Shown here one piece after another: positions 33,813 to 42,647 of a DNA stretch of 64,000 bases; position 1 is the first letter of the stretch, and each line of letters opens with the position of its first letter. Below the pieces are notes generated by a model. That model saw nothing but the letters and a program-made list of their open reading frames with translations, was not told the origin of the DNA and did no database searches. The translations under genes and the position numbers were made by a program. Source of the DNA: Desulfomonile tiedjei. Lineage in GTDB: Bacteria > Desulfobacterota > Desulfomonilia > Desulfomonilales > Desulfomonilaceae. Where the stretch lies: assembly GCA_016212925.1 (NCBI GenBank), contig JACRDF010000047.1, positions 372,001 to 436,000 of the forward strand, written 5' to 3'.

Positions 33813-34688
33813 ATGGAAGCGCTTTTGTACCTGGGATGCACGGTCCCGGTGAGAAATTTGAACTATGAATTGGCTGCAAGGCTCACCGCGGAGAGGTTGG
33901 GTATCAAGTTCCGGGACCTGGAGTCTTTCGGATGCTGCGGATTCCCTCTGAAGTCTCTCGATGCGGAGGACACCCTGGTTGCCGCGGCAAGGAACTTGGC
34001 TTTAGCCGAAAGAGAGGGCCTGGAGATTTGCGCGCTCTGCAACGCTTGCGCAGGGACCCTGGCCGAAACTGCCCATACTCTGGAGACCGATCCGGAAACC
34101 AAGGCCATGGTGAATGAACGGCTTGCGGCAGTGGGCCTCCGGTATGAGGGACCGGTCCGGGTCAGGCATTATATGAGGCTCCTCTGGGAGGAAGTCGGCC
34201 CGGCCGGGATAAGAAGCGCCGTGACAAAGCCGCTCGACGGAGTGGTTCTGGCTCCGCATTACGGCTGCCACTATCTTAAACCCTCAGAATTGACCGTTGG
34301 TTTTGATTCCCCCGATGTTCCCGCAACATTGGCGGAACTCATCGCAGCCACCGGTGCTCGTTCGGTGGACTATCCCTCGTTGAAGGAATGCTGCGGGGGC
34401 GGGGTTTTAGGGATCTCCGAAGAAGTGGCCAATGCGCTGGCAAGCATAAAACTTCAGGATGTGGCCGAGACGGAAGCGCAGGCGCTGGTTCTCGTGTGTC
34501 CGTTCTGCAACGTCATGTATGAGGGCCAACAGAAAAAGATCTTTAAGGAAGCCGGCCTTGACCTGAAAGTTCCGGTGGTCTATTATCCCCAGATCCTGGG
34601 GCTGGCACTAGGGCTGTCTTCGCAGGAACTCGGATTTAAGCTCAACCGGGTAAAACCTTCAGAACTTTTGAAAATCGTCGAGGGCTAA
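33813..34688 (+). CDS. hdrB: Heterodisulfide reductase subunit B-like protein
   Basis: 291-residue catalytic-type subunit with two CCG domains (CX31-39CCX35-36CXXC): YLGCTVPVRN ... GCCGFPLK ... CALCNAC, and HYGCHYLKP ... ECCGGG ... CPFCNVMYEGQQ. In methanogens these cysteines hold the non-cubane [4Fe-4S] clusters that reduce a heterodisulfide. Here, next to MetV, the partner is more likely methylene-THF reductase than CoM-S-S-CoB. ATG 33813 is preferred over GTG 33798 because AAAGAG lies 6 bases before it. Co-transcribed with hdrC. Confidence 0.9.
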   Translation: MEALLYLGCTVPVRNLNYELAARLTAERLGIKFRDLESFGCCGFPLKSLDAEDTLVAAARNLALAEREGLEICALCNACAGTLAETAHTLETDPETKAMVNERLAAVGLRYEGPVRVRHYMRLLWEEVGPAGIRSAVTKPLDGVVLAPHYGCHYLKPSELTVGFDSPDVPATLAELIAATGARSVDYPSLKECCGGGVLGISEEVANALASIKLQDVAETEAQALVLVCPFCNVMYEGQQKKIFKEAGLDLKVPVVYYPQILGLALGLSSQELGFKLNRVKPSELLKIVEG

Positions 34689-34827
34689 CAAAGCAGGAGA
34701 CCTTCGGAATATCCCTTGGAATGAAAGAGATAATCCCGCGAGGCGCTGCAAATAGAGGACGACGGGGCAGAGCGTGGAACTGTAAAATTGGGTCGGGATA
34801 TTTGTCTTACCCGCGAAGGAGGTTGCT

Positions 34828-35259
34828 ATGGAATATGAGGGCTATGTTTTTCCGGATGACCTGAAGTACGAGAAGAATCATTTCTGGGCAAAAGTGGAAG
34901 GGGACCTGGTGGTCACCGGTGCAACAGAGTTTATCTCAAAGCAAGCGGGTGACATAACCTTCGTTGACCTCCCGGAAGAAGGCGACGAGCTGACCCAAGG
35001 CAAGCCGTACGGTTCCATTGAGTCGGGCAAATGGGTGGGAAGGATTTACGCTGTGATCTCCGGCGAAATAGCCGAGGTCAACGAACTGCTCGAGGACGAG
35101 CCTGAAAAAATGAACGAAGAGCCCTACGGTGCCGCGTGGATTTGTAAGATTCGCCCATCGAACCTGGAAGCGGATTTGGCTAATCTCATGTCTCCTGATG
35201 ACTCGTTCAAAAGCTTCATCACGGACGAAATCAAGAAGATCGAGGAACAGAAGAAATAG
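34828..35259 (+). CDS. GcvH-like lipoyl-carrier protein
   Basis: 143-residue H-protein fold: FWAKVEGDLVVTGATEFISKQAGDITFVDLPEEGD, then the lipoyl hairpin SIESGKWVGRIYAVISGEI, whose Lys is the expected lipoate site, although the flanking residues differ from the usual ESVKA of glycine-cleavage H protein. ATG with AAGGAGG. No GcvT or GcvP gene is near; instead it closes the MetV-Hdr operon and is followed by a terminator. Lipoate-binding proteins that serve Hdr-like complexes are known in sulfur oxidisers (sHdr-LbpA), so a dedicated electron/acyl carrier for this Hdr set is an attractive inference. Confidence 0.88.
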   Translation: MEYEGYVFPDDLKYEKNHFWAKVEGDLVVTGATEFISKQAGDITFVDLPEEGDELTQGKPYGSIESGKWVGRIYAVISGEIAEVNELLEDEPEKMNEEPYGAAWICKIRPSNLEADLANLMSPDDSFKSFITDEIKKIEEQKK

Positions 35260-35309
35260 TACGCCATTCAAAATAGTGTTTCTCTATTCGCGCCTGTATT
35301 GTCACAAAT

Positions 35310-35333
35310 GGGGAAACCTCACGGGGTTTCCCC
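35310..35333 (+). terminator. Stem-loop terminator after the GcvH-like gene
   Basis: GGGGAAACC and GGTTTCCCC form a perfect 9-bp stem with a 6-base loop, about 50 bases after the stop codon; a CCCTTTTCCCC stretch follows within 20 bases. It is a credible transcription end for the MetV-Hdr operon. Confidence 0.7.
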
Positions 35334-35466
35334 TCCTGAGACCCTTTTCCCCTTGGTAAACAATCTATTGTGCAATTTCGTTGACGCTGAACTTTGTTCC
35401 TGATAGGGGTAAAGCCCCGATCAGGGGCACAACATCCCCGTGGTGCGCCCACCCAAGGAGTGTTCC

Positions 35467-35937
35467 ATGGAAACCATGAACTTGCTGGATATAACGATAA
35501 AATACTTTAACGTAATCGTATTTGTCATGTGCGTTCTCTTCGGGATGATTTCCCTTTTCGCTTCATGGATCGCGTGGCGGGAGATTCATCGGAAGAAGAA
35601 CATTATTCGTAGCGTAGTAGCCGCATACAACATCGCCGAAGATACGCTGGAGAGAGGGCGCACACCAATAGGCGATTTCGATATGGATCCCGCGATAGTT
35701 CAAACCATCTTCAACAGCATGCAGGAGATTCTTAACGCAATTTACGGAGAGGTGACAGGCAAGCCGATTCCCCCGCGCGAGGAGCGTACCCACGGATCAG
35801 GAAGATTCGCCGCAATGCGGGCTATCGGCAAAATCTGGAAAAGAGAAGAAGCGAGTGATCGGGTCAACATCGATACCGAGGTGCCGGCCTTGATTTCAGA
35901 AGAACGGGAGCATCATCAGGGCATCTCGGCCCCATAA
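35467..35937 (+). CDS. Single-pass membrane protein, unknown function
   Basis: 156-residue protein with one clear transmembrane helix (VIVFVMCVLFGMISLFASWIAW, about 16-38) followed by a cytosolic, charged, probably helical domain (HRKKNIIRSVVAAYN ... MQEILNAIYGE). ATG at 35467 is 6 bases after AAGGAG. No recognised domain. A hairpin, CCTGATAGGGG / CCCCGATCAGG, lies at 35399-35425 in its leader. It is convergent with the next, also membrane-anchored, gene. Confidence 0.65.
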   Translation: METMNLLDITIKYFNVIVFVMCVLFGMISLFASWIAWREIHRKKNIIRSVVAAYNIAEDTLERGRTPIGDFDMDPAIVQTIFNSMQEILNAIYGEVTGKPIPPREERTHGSGRFAAMRAIGKIWKREEASDRVNIDTEVPALISEEREHHQGISAP

Positions 35938-35961
35938 CCTGTCAAAATTAGGCAACATCCC

Positions 35962-37026
35962 TCACTTCGCCTCCAGCGAAGTACTTGCCCAAGGCAATTT
36001 GTCCGGCCCTACGGATTGCAGCCTGGCAAGGTATTCCTCATAATAGGCTTTCTCCTTCAAGCTGGCGCGGCAGCCAGGGAAGACCACCACGCTGATCTTC
36101 GCAAGACCTTTTTCAGAGTTATCGCCTTTCTTAGATTTGTCACTTTTTTCGAAATGGTTCAAGACCACCGCACACCGCTGGTCACTGTTCCTAAGACGAA
36201 TATTGTCGATCATCGGGAAGTCATAGAAACCCACCCACATTTCCGCACCCTGCAAGTCCACAGTCTTGTCTTCGTTGCGCGTAATGATCTGCAATCTGAC
36301 CTCAAGTTCCTCGGTCTTCTCATTTTTCCTTAACACTTGAGTCCGGACAAACTTCCTTTCCTTTTTTTCCCCAATGCCAAGCATGAGATATTCACTTGTG
36401 GGGCTTTCACCATCTGCGGCGCTTTTGCCCTCCAGACTTAGAACGAGGGGCTGACCGTATCCCTCATTTACGTCCTGTACCTGAGTCAGATCAACTGTGA
36501 AATCGGCAGTATTTCCTCCTTGTTCCAAGACAGAGAACTGCCTTTTTCTTATTTCCTCCGCAACGCTTTTCAGGCGAGCTTTCAGCTGTTCATCGTCTTT
36601 TCCTTCGTCACTCTTTGAGAGAAGCTGTCGTTGAACGTCATAAAAAAGCGCTCTGAGATCAATAGAATCGTGAAAGTTCTGGGCCAAAAGCTCGAGCTTT
36701 AGGATCTCATCGCTGACCCTCATTTTGTCGTCCTTTTTCCCGACCACGGATTGAATTATCTGTTGGAACATGTCCTTGCGAAGAGCGCTATCGGCACTTT
36801 CTCTTTGGCTCATGATTTGGGAAAAGAGCCGGTGTTTCTCTTCTCGCTGCTTCTGGGCTTCCATTGATTTTGTTTCATCCTGCCTCTGCTTCTCCATCGT
36901 GTTGTTGACCCAAACGCCCATCACAAACAGGACCAAGGGTAACAGTATGGCGCTCAATATCCTGGATACGCCCTCAAGCCTGTCCCAAAAGTCCCTCTGC
37001 TTGCAACCATCATTGTCTGCGCTCAT
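35962..37026 (-). CDS. Membrane-anchored coiled-coil protein, unknown function
   Basis: 354 residues. After about 20 polar residues a single hydrophobic helix (ILSAILLPLVLFVMGVWV) is followed by a long Gln/Glu/Lys-rich heptad-like stretch (about 45-175, e.g. EKQRQDETKSMEAQKQREEK) and a C-terminal mixed alpha/beta region. ATG at 37026 follows GGGGAGG; the gene begins 2 bases after the stop of the exported Ig-like protein gene, so the two are co-translated. It could be an adaptor or sensor spanning the inner membrane; no family recognised. Confidence 0.7.
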   Translation of the reverse strand: MSADNDGCKQRDFWDRLEGVSRILSAILLPLVLFVMGVWVNNTMEKQRQDETKSMEAQKQREEKHRLFSQIMSQRESADSALRKDMFQQIIQSVVGKKDDKMRVSDEILKLELLAQNFHDSIDLRALFYDVQRQLLSKSDEGKDDEQLKARLKSVAEEIRKRQFSVLEQGGNTADFTVDLTQVQDVNEGYGQPLVLSLEGKSAADGESPTSEYLMLGIGEKKERKFVRTQVLRKNEKTEELEVRLQIITRNEDKTVDLQGAEMWVGFYDFPMIDNIRLRNSDQRCAVVLNHFEKSDKSKKGDNSEKGLAKISVVVFPGCRASLKEKAYYEEYLARLQSVGPDKLPWASTSLEAK

Positions 37027-37028
37027 GC

Positions 37029-37370
37029 TCACCTCCCCGATGAAATAGTCAACGTTTCCGGTATCAAATGAACATCACATCGGACAGGTCTCGAATATGA
37101 CGAAATGGTTTTGCGGTGGATCGCAGGACTCCCTTCATTGGGTCCTCTGGTTACCTCCAGTTGACACTCTCCTCGTACATTAGCAAACACGCTGTACAAG
37201 CCGAACATATCCGTTCGTGCCAGTTCCAATTTTTGAGCATTACGGGAAATGATGACGACTAGATCTTTCTGGGGAACCCCGTTTAGTCTTACGATTCCCC
37301 AAATTTCCCCGGCGAGCACCGGGGCGGCAAAAAAGGTCACAAATAGCGCCAATACACAGGCTTTTTTCAT
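37029..37370 (-). CDS. Exported protein with carboxypeptidase-regulatory-like (beta-sandwich) domain
   Basis: 113 residues with signal peptide (KKACVLALFVTFFAAPVLAG) and a short beta domain (EIWGIVRLNGVPQKDLVVII ... TDMFGLYSVFANVRGECQLEV) that looks like the CarboxypepD_reg / transthyretin-like fold used for binding or assembly in the periplasm. ATG 37370 lies after GGGGGGAAAC. Two bases before the next gene, so the pair likely work together at the cell envelope. Confidence 0.68.
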   Translation of the reverse strand: MKKACVLALFVTFFAAPVLAGEIWGIVRLNGVPQKDLVVIISRNAQKLELARTDMFGLYSVFANVRGECQLEVTRGPNEGSPAIHRKTISSYSRPVRCDVHLIPETLTISSGR

Positions 37371-37382
37371 GTTTCCCCCCAT

Positions 37383-38162
37383 CCCTCACTAATTCGCGAG
37401 CTACGAAATTGTCTCCTCAAACAGGTTTCCCGAAGCACGACTGATTTGAACTCTCCATTCTGATGTTGGACACCATTTGCGCATTCTCCCTCAAACAATT
37501 TGAAGAAGCCGCGGTCAAGCTCGATAAAACCGAATTCATCAACAAGGTGTTCCTCGAATAAATTGAGGTTGCCCGTATACTAGGTTTGCCCTCTGCATGT
37601 TTGGTTGCGTTGTACCGGTTCCGAGACTAATTGTGGGCCATGCGTACAATTGGCAGCCCGTTGGCTGTGATCTGTGAGGGTTGCCCTATGATTTGGAAGA
37701 AAACGCCTGGAAATCTGCAAAATGGTCGTAGCAAGGATGACTGTTCAGGTGGTTACTGCTTGCCCACCTTTGCCTAGCCCGAGGCCACATATCTCAATTT
37801 TTTCGCTCCCAGTCCCCCTCTGGGAAAACAAAAATTGGCTCTAAAAACAGATTACGAGGAACAACAATTGGGTGTCAATATATTTTTTCAAAATACCGAA
37901 CGATTGTGCGGGCCGATCAATATTCGCGTTAGCAAAAAAAGAGAGGCCCAAAGCAGGGAGAATGCGAATCCCCAACCGGGCTTTGCCGTTATCCTTGTGA
38001 AATCCAATGGCGGTTGCGTATCCCAAACTCTTTTCTTCCACCGCCAGATCGCTTCTTGCCATCATAACCCTGCGTTTGTACAATTTACGTGCTATACTAA
38101 GTGGATTAATTCCCTCTTGGGGGACGGACTCCTTTAATCGAGATAAAGTCGGGAGAAATTAG
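37383..38162. other. 780-base stretch without a convincing gene
   Basis: Low protein-coding signal. A 32-codon open stretch from about 37462 (ATG TTG GAC ...) resembles a decayed gene end (KLDKTEFINKVFLE then stop). Two overlapping ORFs at 37835-38137 (plus) and 37841-38083 (minus) look like chance. TATACT at 38093-38098 could be the -10 of a pdxS promoter. Otherwise I see nothing. Confidence 0.5.
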
Positions 38163-39044
38163 ATGGAAACCGGGACAGAAACAGTTAAACGAGGTCACGC
38201 CCAGATGCTCAAGGGCGGTGTAATCATGGATGTGGTCACTCCGGAGCATGCCCGGATCGCGGAAGAAGCCGGCGCGTGCGCGGTAATGGCCCTGGAGAGG
38301 GTCCCCGCGGACATCCGAGCCCACGGCGGAGTTGCCCGCATGAGCGATCCCGGCCTCATCCTGGAAATAATGAAAGCCGTAACGATTCCTGTGATGGCAA
38401 AGTGCCGCATCGGCCATTTCGTGGAAGCCCAGATATTGGAGGCCATTGGCGTCGACTACATCGACGAAAGCGAGGTCCTCACGCCCGCGGATGAACAGCA
38501 TCACATCGAAAAGTCTGCTTTCAAAGTGCCGTTTGTTTGTGGATGCAGGAATCTCGGCGAGGCCCTGAGACGCATCGGCGAGGGCGCTGCAATGATCCGG
38601 ACCAAGGGCGAAGCGGGCACAGGTGATGTCGTCGAGGCTGTGCGGCACGCCAGGGCTGTTATCGGTGAGATTAGGCGGCTGACGAACATGCGGCCGGATG
38701 AATTGATGGCTTACTCAAAGGAGATCGGGGCTCCTTTCGAGTTGGTGAAGGAGACGGCTGAGAAAGGGAGGCTGCCGGTGGTCAATTTTGCCGCAGGAGG
38801 AGTGGCCACTCCCGCGGACGCGGCCCTTATGATGCAACTCGGAGTGGATGGCGTATTCGTCGGATCAGGCATATTCAAGAGCGGCAATCCTGCGCTCCGT
38901 GGCAAGGCAATTGTCGAAGCGGTAACACATTACAGTGATCCCAAGATCCTCGCGGATGTCAGCAAAGGGCTCGGCGAAGCCATGGTAGGCATCGGTGTGA
39001 CCGAGCTGCCGCAAAATGCGAGACTCGCCGGACGGGGTTGGTAG
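38163..39044 (+). CDS. pdxS: Pyridoxal 5'-phosphate synthase, lyase subunit
   Basis: 293-residue Pdx1 (TIM barrel) that makes PLP from ribose-5-phosphate, glyceraldehyde-3-phosphate and ammonia. The catalytic lysines are in MAKCRIGHF and [19 protein letters not shown], and the conserved Asp is in [37 protein letters not shown] and [13 protein letters not shown] bind phosphate. ATG follows GGGAGAAATTAG. The glutaminase pdxT starts 7 bases after its stop. Together they give DXP-independent vitamin B6 synthesis. Confidence 0.97.
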   Translation: METGTETVKRGHAQMLKGGVIMDVVTPEHARIAEEAGACAVMALERVPADIRAHGGVARMSDPGLILEIMKAVTIPVMAKCRIGHFVEAQILEAIGVDYIDESEVLTPADEQHHIEKSAFKVPFVCGCRNLGEALRRIGEGAAMIRTKGEAGTGDVVEAVRHARAVIGEIRRLTNMRPDELMAYSKEIGAPFELVKETAEKGRLPVVNFAAGGVATPADAALMMQLGVDGVFVGSGIFKSGNPALRGKAIVEAVTHYSDPKILADVSKGLGEAMVGIGVTELPQNARLAGRGW

Positions 39045-39051
39045 AAATCGG

Positions 39052-39627
39052 ATGAGGATCGGAGTTCTGGCGCTGCAAGGAGATTTTGAGGAGCACTGCG
39101 CGGTTCTAAGGCGACTCGGCGTTGAGCCTCGCGAGGTGAGATTACCGGAGCATCTGGAAGGGCTGGACGGATTAATCATACCCGGAGGGGAAAGCACTAC
39201 CATAGGCAAGCTAGCCGCGAGGTTCGGCCTTCTTGATGCGCTACGAAGACTGGCCGATGCCATCCCCGTGTGGGGGACGTGTGGCGGGTTGGTTTTCCTT
39301 GCCAAAGATGTGGGAATGGATCAGCCGCTCCTGGGTATCATGGACATGGTGGTCGAGCGAAACGCTTTTGGCCGTCAAGTGGACAGCTTCGAGGCGGATC
39401 TGGAAATCCGAGGGATAGAAGGGGGAGGATTCCACGGGGTCTTTATCAGGGCCCCGGTAATAAAAGAGGTGGGACCCAAGGTGGATGTGCTCTGCCGCCT
39501 GGCTGACGGAAGGATAGTTGCCGCAAAGCAGGGACATGTTCTCGTCACGTCGTTCCATCCTGAATTGACAGCGGATGATCGTCTGCACAAGTATTTCCTT
39601 GATATCGTAGCCGGCGAGAAGAACTGA
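39052..39627 (+). CDS. pdxT: Pyridoxal 5'-phosphate synthase, glutaminase subunit
   Basis: 191-residue class I amidotransferase that supplies ammonia to PdxS. The nucleophilic cysteine is in [10 protein letters not shown], the oxyanion loop in PGGESTTIG, and the His/Glu pair in [13 protein letters not shown]. Start ATG 39052 rather than 39016; the latter frame overlaps pdxS. Normal length. Completes the pdxST operon. Confidence 0.96.
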   Translation: MRIGVLALQGDFEEHCAVLRRLGVEPREVRLPEHLEGLDGLIIPGGESTTIGKLAARFGLLDALRRLADAIPVWGTCGGLVFLAKDVGMDQPLLGIMDMVVERNAFGRQVDSFEADLEIRGIEGGGFHGVFIRAPVIKEVGPKVDVLCRLADGRIVAAKQGHVLVTSFHPELTADDRLHKYFLDIVAGEKN

Positions 39628-39728
39628 CCTGACGCCAACCTGGCGATTCTAGGCAGGGCTTGTCGGGACATAGCCAGTGCAAAGGAAAGTCAACTGATCT
39701 CAATCAGTAAGGGCACAGCATAGAGACC

Positions 39729-39862
39729 GTCTCAAAACTGGAAAATCTCCTGCAACCGTCGTCACATGTGGTAGTTGTAGGGGCGGTTCGTGGACCGCCC
39801 GCAATCAGGGCGCTTCTCGAAGCGCCCCTACACCGGCCTCCTACAGTTTAAGGTTTTGAGAG
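39729..39862. repeat. MITE-like element, copy B
   Basis: 134-base element with ends GTCTCAAAAC / GTTTTGAGAG (one mismatch) and internal hairpins GGGCGGTTC...GGACCGCCC (39782-39800) and GGGCGCTTC-TC-GAAGCGCCC (39808-39827). The hairpin order is reversed compared with copy A at 28603-28724, so B is the same element in the other orientation. It fills most of the 326-base gap between pdxT and truA. Confidence 0.75.
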
Positions 39863-39953
39863 AGTCTCCATCCAGTGCCTTTACAGGTCCCACAAAGCCA
39901 ATTTGCGATTCCTTATCAGAATTTGGCGATAGCTTATAAGCGCTCCTAATATC

Positions 39954-40754
39954 ATGAACAAGTTCAAAGCAGTCGTGGAATATGATGGGACGGCTTACCA
40001 CGGCTGGCAGTTGCAGAAGGACCTTCCCACGATTCAAGGGCAGATGGAGAAAACCCTGGAGCGTATAGTGGGCAAGGCGACCCGAGTGCACGGTTCCGGA
40101 CGGACTGATGCGGGCGTCCACGCTGTAGGGCAGGTGGCTCACTTTTCGACGGATTGGTCTCATACTCCGGAGGAGCTTTGGAGGGCATGCAATGCCTTGC
40201 TGCCCCCGGACATTGCAGTGCGAAGCCTGGAGCACGCGGCCGATGATTTTCACGCACGGCATTCCGCGCACTCGAAGACCTATGTATATCAGATTCTGAA
40301 TCGTCCTCTCCGGTCACCCCTGTTACGCCTCTACTCATGGCACATCCCTTTGCCACTCGACTCATCCTTGATGGCAGCGGCAGCGGCACACCTGGTGGGA
40401 AGCCACGATTTTGCAGCATTCGGGTCCCCAACCGACGGCACTACCTCGACCGTCAGGGAAGTTCTCCTCGCGCGATGGGATGGAAATGCAAGTCACTGTA
40501 TTCTAGAATTCACTATTTGTGCTTCAGGGTTCCTCAGGTACATGGTCCGGTCCATAGTGGGCACACTGGTAATGGTGGGTAGGAAAAGGATTCAGCCCGA
40601 GGACTTCTTGCACATACTTGAATCGTGCGATCGGTCTCAATCAGGGCCGACCGCGCCTCCACACGGCCTGTTGCTGAAATCGGTGGAATACGAATCGAAA
40701 CAGGCGATAAGCCTGTCCGACGCAATACCATCGCGGAGCAACCTTGATGTTTGA
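39954..40754 (+). CDS. truA: tRNA pseudouridine(38-40) synthase
   Basis: 266-residue TruA modifying U38-U40 in the anticodon arm. Catalytic Asp in GSGRTDAGVHA; other family blocks are FKAVVEYDGTAYHGWQ, HARHSAHSKTYVYQI, GSHDFAAFGSPTDGTTSTVREV and SGFLRYMVRSIVGTLV. Normal length. Its last 8 bases overlap the start of the downstream radical SAM gene, so the two are probably coupled. Confidence 0.95.
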   Translation: MNKFKAVVEYDGTAYHGWQLQKDLPTIQGQMEKTLERIVGKATRVHGSGRTDAGVHAVGQVAHFSTDWSHTPEELWRACNALLPPDIAVRSLEHAADDFHARHSAHSKTYVYQILNRPLRSPLLRLYSWHIPLPLDSSLMAAAAAHLVGSHDFAAFGSPTDGTTSTVREVLLARWDGNASHCILEFTICASGFLRYMVRSIVGTLVMVGRKRIQPEDFLHILESCDRSQSGPTAPPHGLLLKSVEYESKQAISLSDAIPSRSNLDV

Positions 40755-41679
40755 ACCTGTTTACCTGCGGACGCTCAGGGCGGGCGCTCTGTCTGCGAAG
40801 GTTGAAAAAGCGCGGGAGATGCTCAAAGACTGTTACGTGTGTCCTAGAAACTGCCGTGTGAACCGGCTGGAAGACGAGACCGGATTCTGCGGCATCGGAA
40901 AACTTGCTAAGGCCTCTTCGGCCAACCCTCATTTCGGAGAAGAGTCGCCACTTGTAGGCTCCGGAGGCTCAGGAACCATTTTCTTTACCTCCTGCAACCT
41001 CAAGTGTGTTTTTTGCCAGAACTACGAAATCAGCCACCTCATGGAAGGCGAAGATGTGGATACCCCGACCCTTGGAGGGGTTATGCTGGGCCTGCAGCGC
41101 ATGGGATGCCACAACATCAACTTCGTGACACCCTCGCACGTTGTTCCGCAGATCCTCGAAGCGGTAAACTGGGCGGCTGGAAATGGTCTCCAAGTCCCGC
41201 TCGTGTACAACACAGGGGGGTACGATTCCGTCGAAACTCTGCAACTTCTCGATGGAGTGGTAGACATTTACATGCCGGATATCAAATTCATGGACCCGAA
41301 GATCTGCAAGGATATGATGGACGCGGAGGACTATCCTGAAATCGTGCACCACGCTATTCTGGAGATGCACAGGCAGGTGGGGGACCTTGAGCTTGACAGC
41401 CGTGGAATCGCCACGCGAGGGCTCCTGGTCCGCCATCTGGTGATGCCCAACGAGCTTGCCGGGACCCGTGAAGCCATGAGATTCCTTGCCAAAGAGGTCT
41501 CCGCAAACACGTACGTTAATATCATGGATCAATATAGGCCATGCGGTCGAGCCTTTGATCAGCCGGAAATCAACCGGTCGGTCAATCATCAAGAATACGT
41601 CGAGGCTATCGGGATGGCACAGCAGGAAGGGATAACACGACTGGACGAAAGGGTCGGAGCCAGAATGAGGTTCTTTTAG
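40747..41679 (+). CDS. PflX-like radical SAM protein (glycyl-radical activase-like)
   Basis: 310-residue radical SAM enzyme related to the COG1313 'PflX' group. The SAM-binding cluster motif is CNLKCVFCQNYEIS (C-x3-C-x2-C). An N-terminal four-cysteine segment (CYVCPRNCRVNR ... GFCGIG) resembles the extra cluster region of glycyl-radical activases. C-terminal NEINRSVNHQEYVEAI-type blocks are typical. The substrate is unknown; no glycyl-radical enzyme gene lies nearby. Start ATG 40747 overlaps truA by 8 bases. Confidence 0.85.
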   Translation: MFEPVYLRTLRAGALSAKVEKAREMLKDCYVCPRNCRVNRLEDETGFCGIGKLAKASSANPHFGEESPLVGSGGSGTIFFTSCNLKCVFCQNYEISHLMEGEDVDTPTLGGVMLGLQRMGCHNINFVTPSHVVPQILEAVNWAAGNGLQVPLVYNTGGYDSVETLQLLDGVVDIYMPDIKFMDPKICKDMMDAEDYPEIVHHAILEMHRQVGDLELDSRGIATRGLLVRHLVMPNELAGTREAMRFLAKEVSANTYVNIMDQYRPCGRAFDQPEINRSVNHQEYVEAIGMAQQEGITRLDERVGARMRFF

Positions 41680-41812
41680 GAAAACATCATCGACCGGCGG
41701 ACAGGGGAGACGGATCATGAAGTTTTTTGGGACTTGAATCTTCGCATTGTCTGTTAAGTTCAAATGCTAACAGACGTTTTTTTAAACATCCAACGAAGGA
41801 AGGCCATTGCTT

Positions 41813-41883
<71 letters not shown>

Positions 41884-41994
41884 GCTGCGGACAGGTCGCC
41901 CAATTTTCCCGCACCGGCGTGCTCTGGTGGGTCTCCTCATAGTCGTTTGGACGCTGCTTTTAGCAACCGGTACATTTAAAGGAAAGGAAGCAGG

Positions 41995-42468
41995 ATGCGT
42001 AGAATTAATCCGCAGTATGCAGAAATGATCCGGGCCGGGGTAAATGAATCGCCATACTTCCAATTGTTGTCAATGAAGCTTGTCGAATTCGACATCGGTA
42101 GTTCGCTGCTGGAAATCGTGGTCGAAAAAGCAAAGCACCTTCAGCCCTTCGGATTTGTTCATGGCGGGGTTTTCTCGTCAATCGTAGACGCGGCCACGTT
42201 TTGGGCGGTATACCCGGAAGTTGATGAGAATACGGGGATGACGTCCGTGGACCTGAAGCTCAACTACCTGGCCCCATGTTCTGACGGCAAGCTAATTGCG
42301 CGAGGAAAGCGGATCAAACTCGGGAAAACCCTTGGGCTGGGCAAAGCCGAGGTGACCGACCAGGACGGTCGCATCCTCGCTCATGGAACCTCCACACTGA
42401 TCGTACTCCCCGATCTGACCTTTGCCAACAAAGGCGCTCTGCCCCCGAAATTCATCCATGAACAGTGA
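41995..42468 (+). CDS. PaaI-family hot-dog thioesterase
   Basis: 157-residue acyl-CoA thioesterase of the hot-dog fold: FGFVHGGVFSSIVDAATFWAVY holds the HGG motif and the catalytic Asp of PaaI-type enzymes, and TSVDLKLNYLAPCSDGKLIARG is the second conserved strand. Probably a cytoplasmic tetramer hydrolysing medium or aromatic acyl-CoAs; substrate not readable. ATG follows AAAGGAAG. Free-standing gene upstream of the SRP RNA. Confidence 0.85.
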   Translation: MRRINPQYAEMIRAGVNESPYFQLLSMKLVEFDIGSSLLEIVVEKAKHLQPFGFVHGGVFSSIVDAATFWAVYPEVDENTGMTSVDLKLNYLAPCSDGKLIARGKRIKLGKTLGLGKAEVTDQDGRILAHGTSTLIVLPDLTFANKGALPPKFIHEQ

Positions 42469-42647
42469 ATGGGAAAAGGCTTTTGGTGCAAAGACGCCTC
42501 GTAGCCATGCCCGCAGCCGTTTTTTCAGAAGGCGCTTTCCGATGATTCGCGTTTGAACCCTTGACGCGGTCTGCAATGATCTGGTACAAGCTATGTTCTA
42601 GGTGTAACGATGAATCCTTCCCGACGTCGCCGAGGAAGCGGCCGTCG

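Noticed and set aside
37835-38137. 100-codon ORF upstream of pdxS and an 80-codon ORF opposite
   Set aside because: Overlapping frames on both strands, no ribosome sites, no motif; considered chance in a gene-poor stretch.
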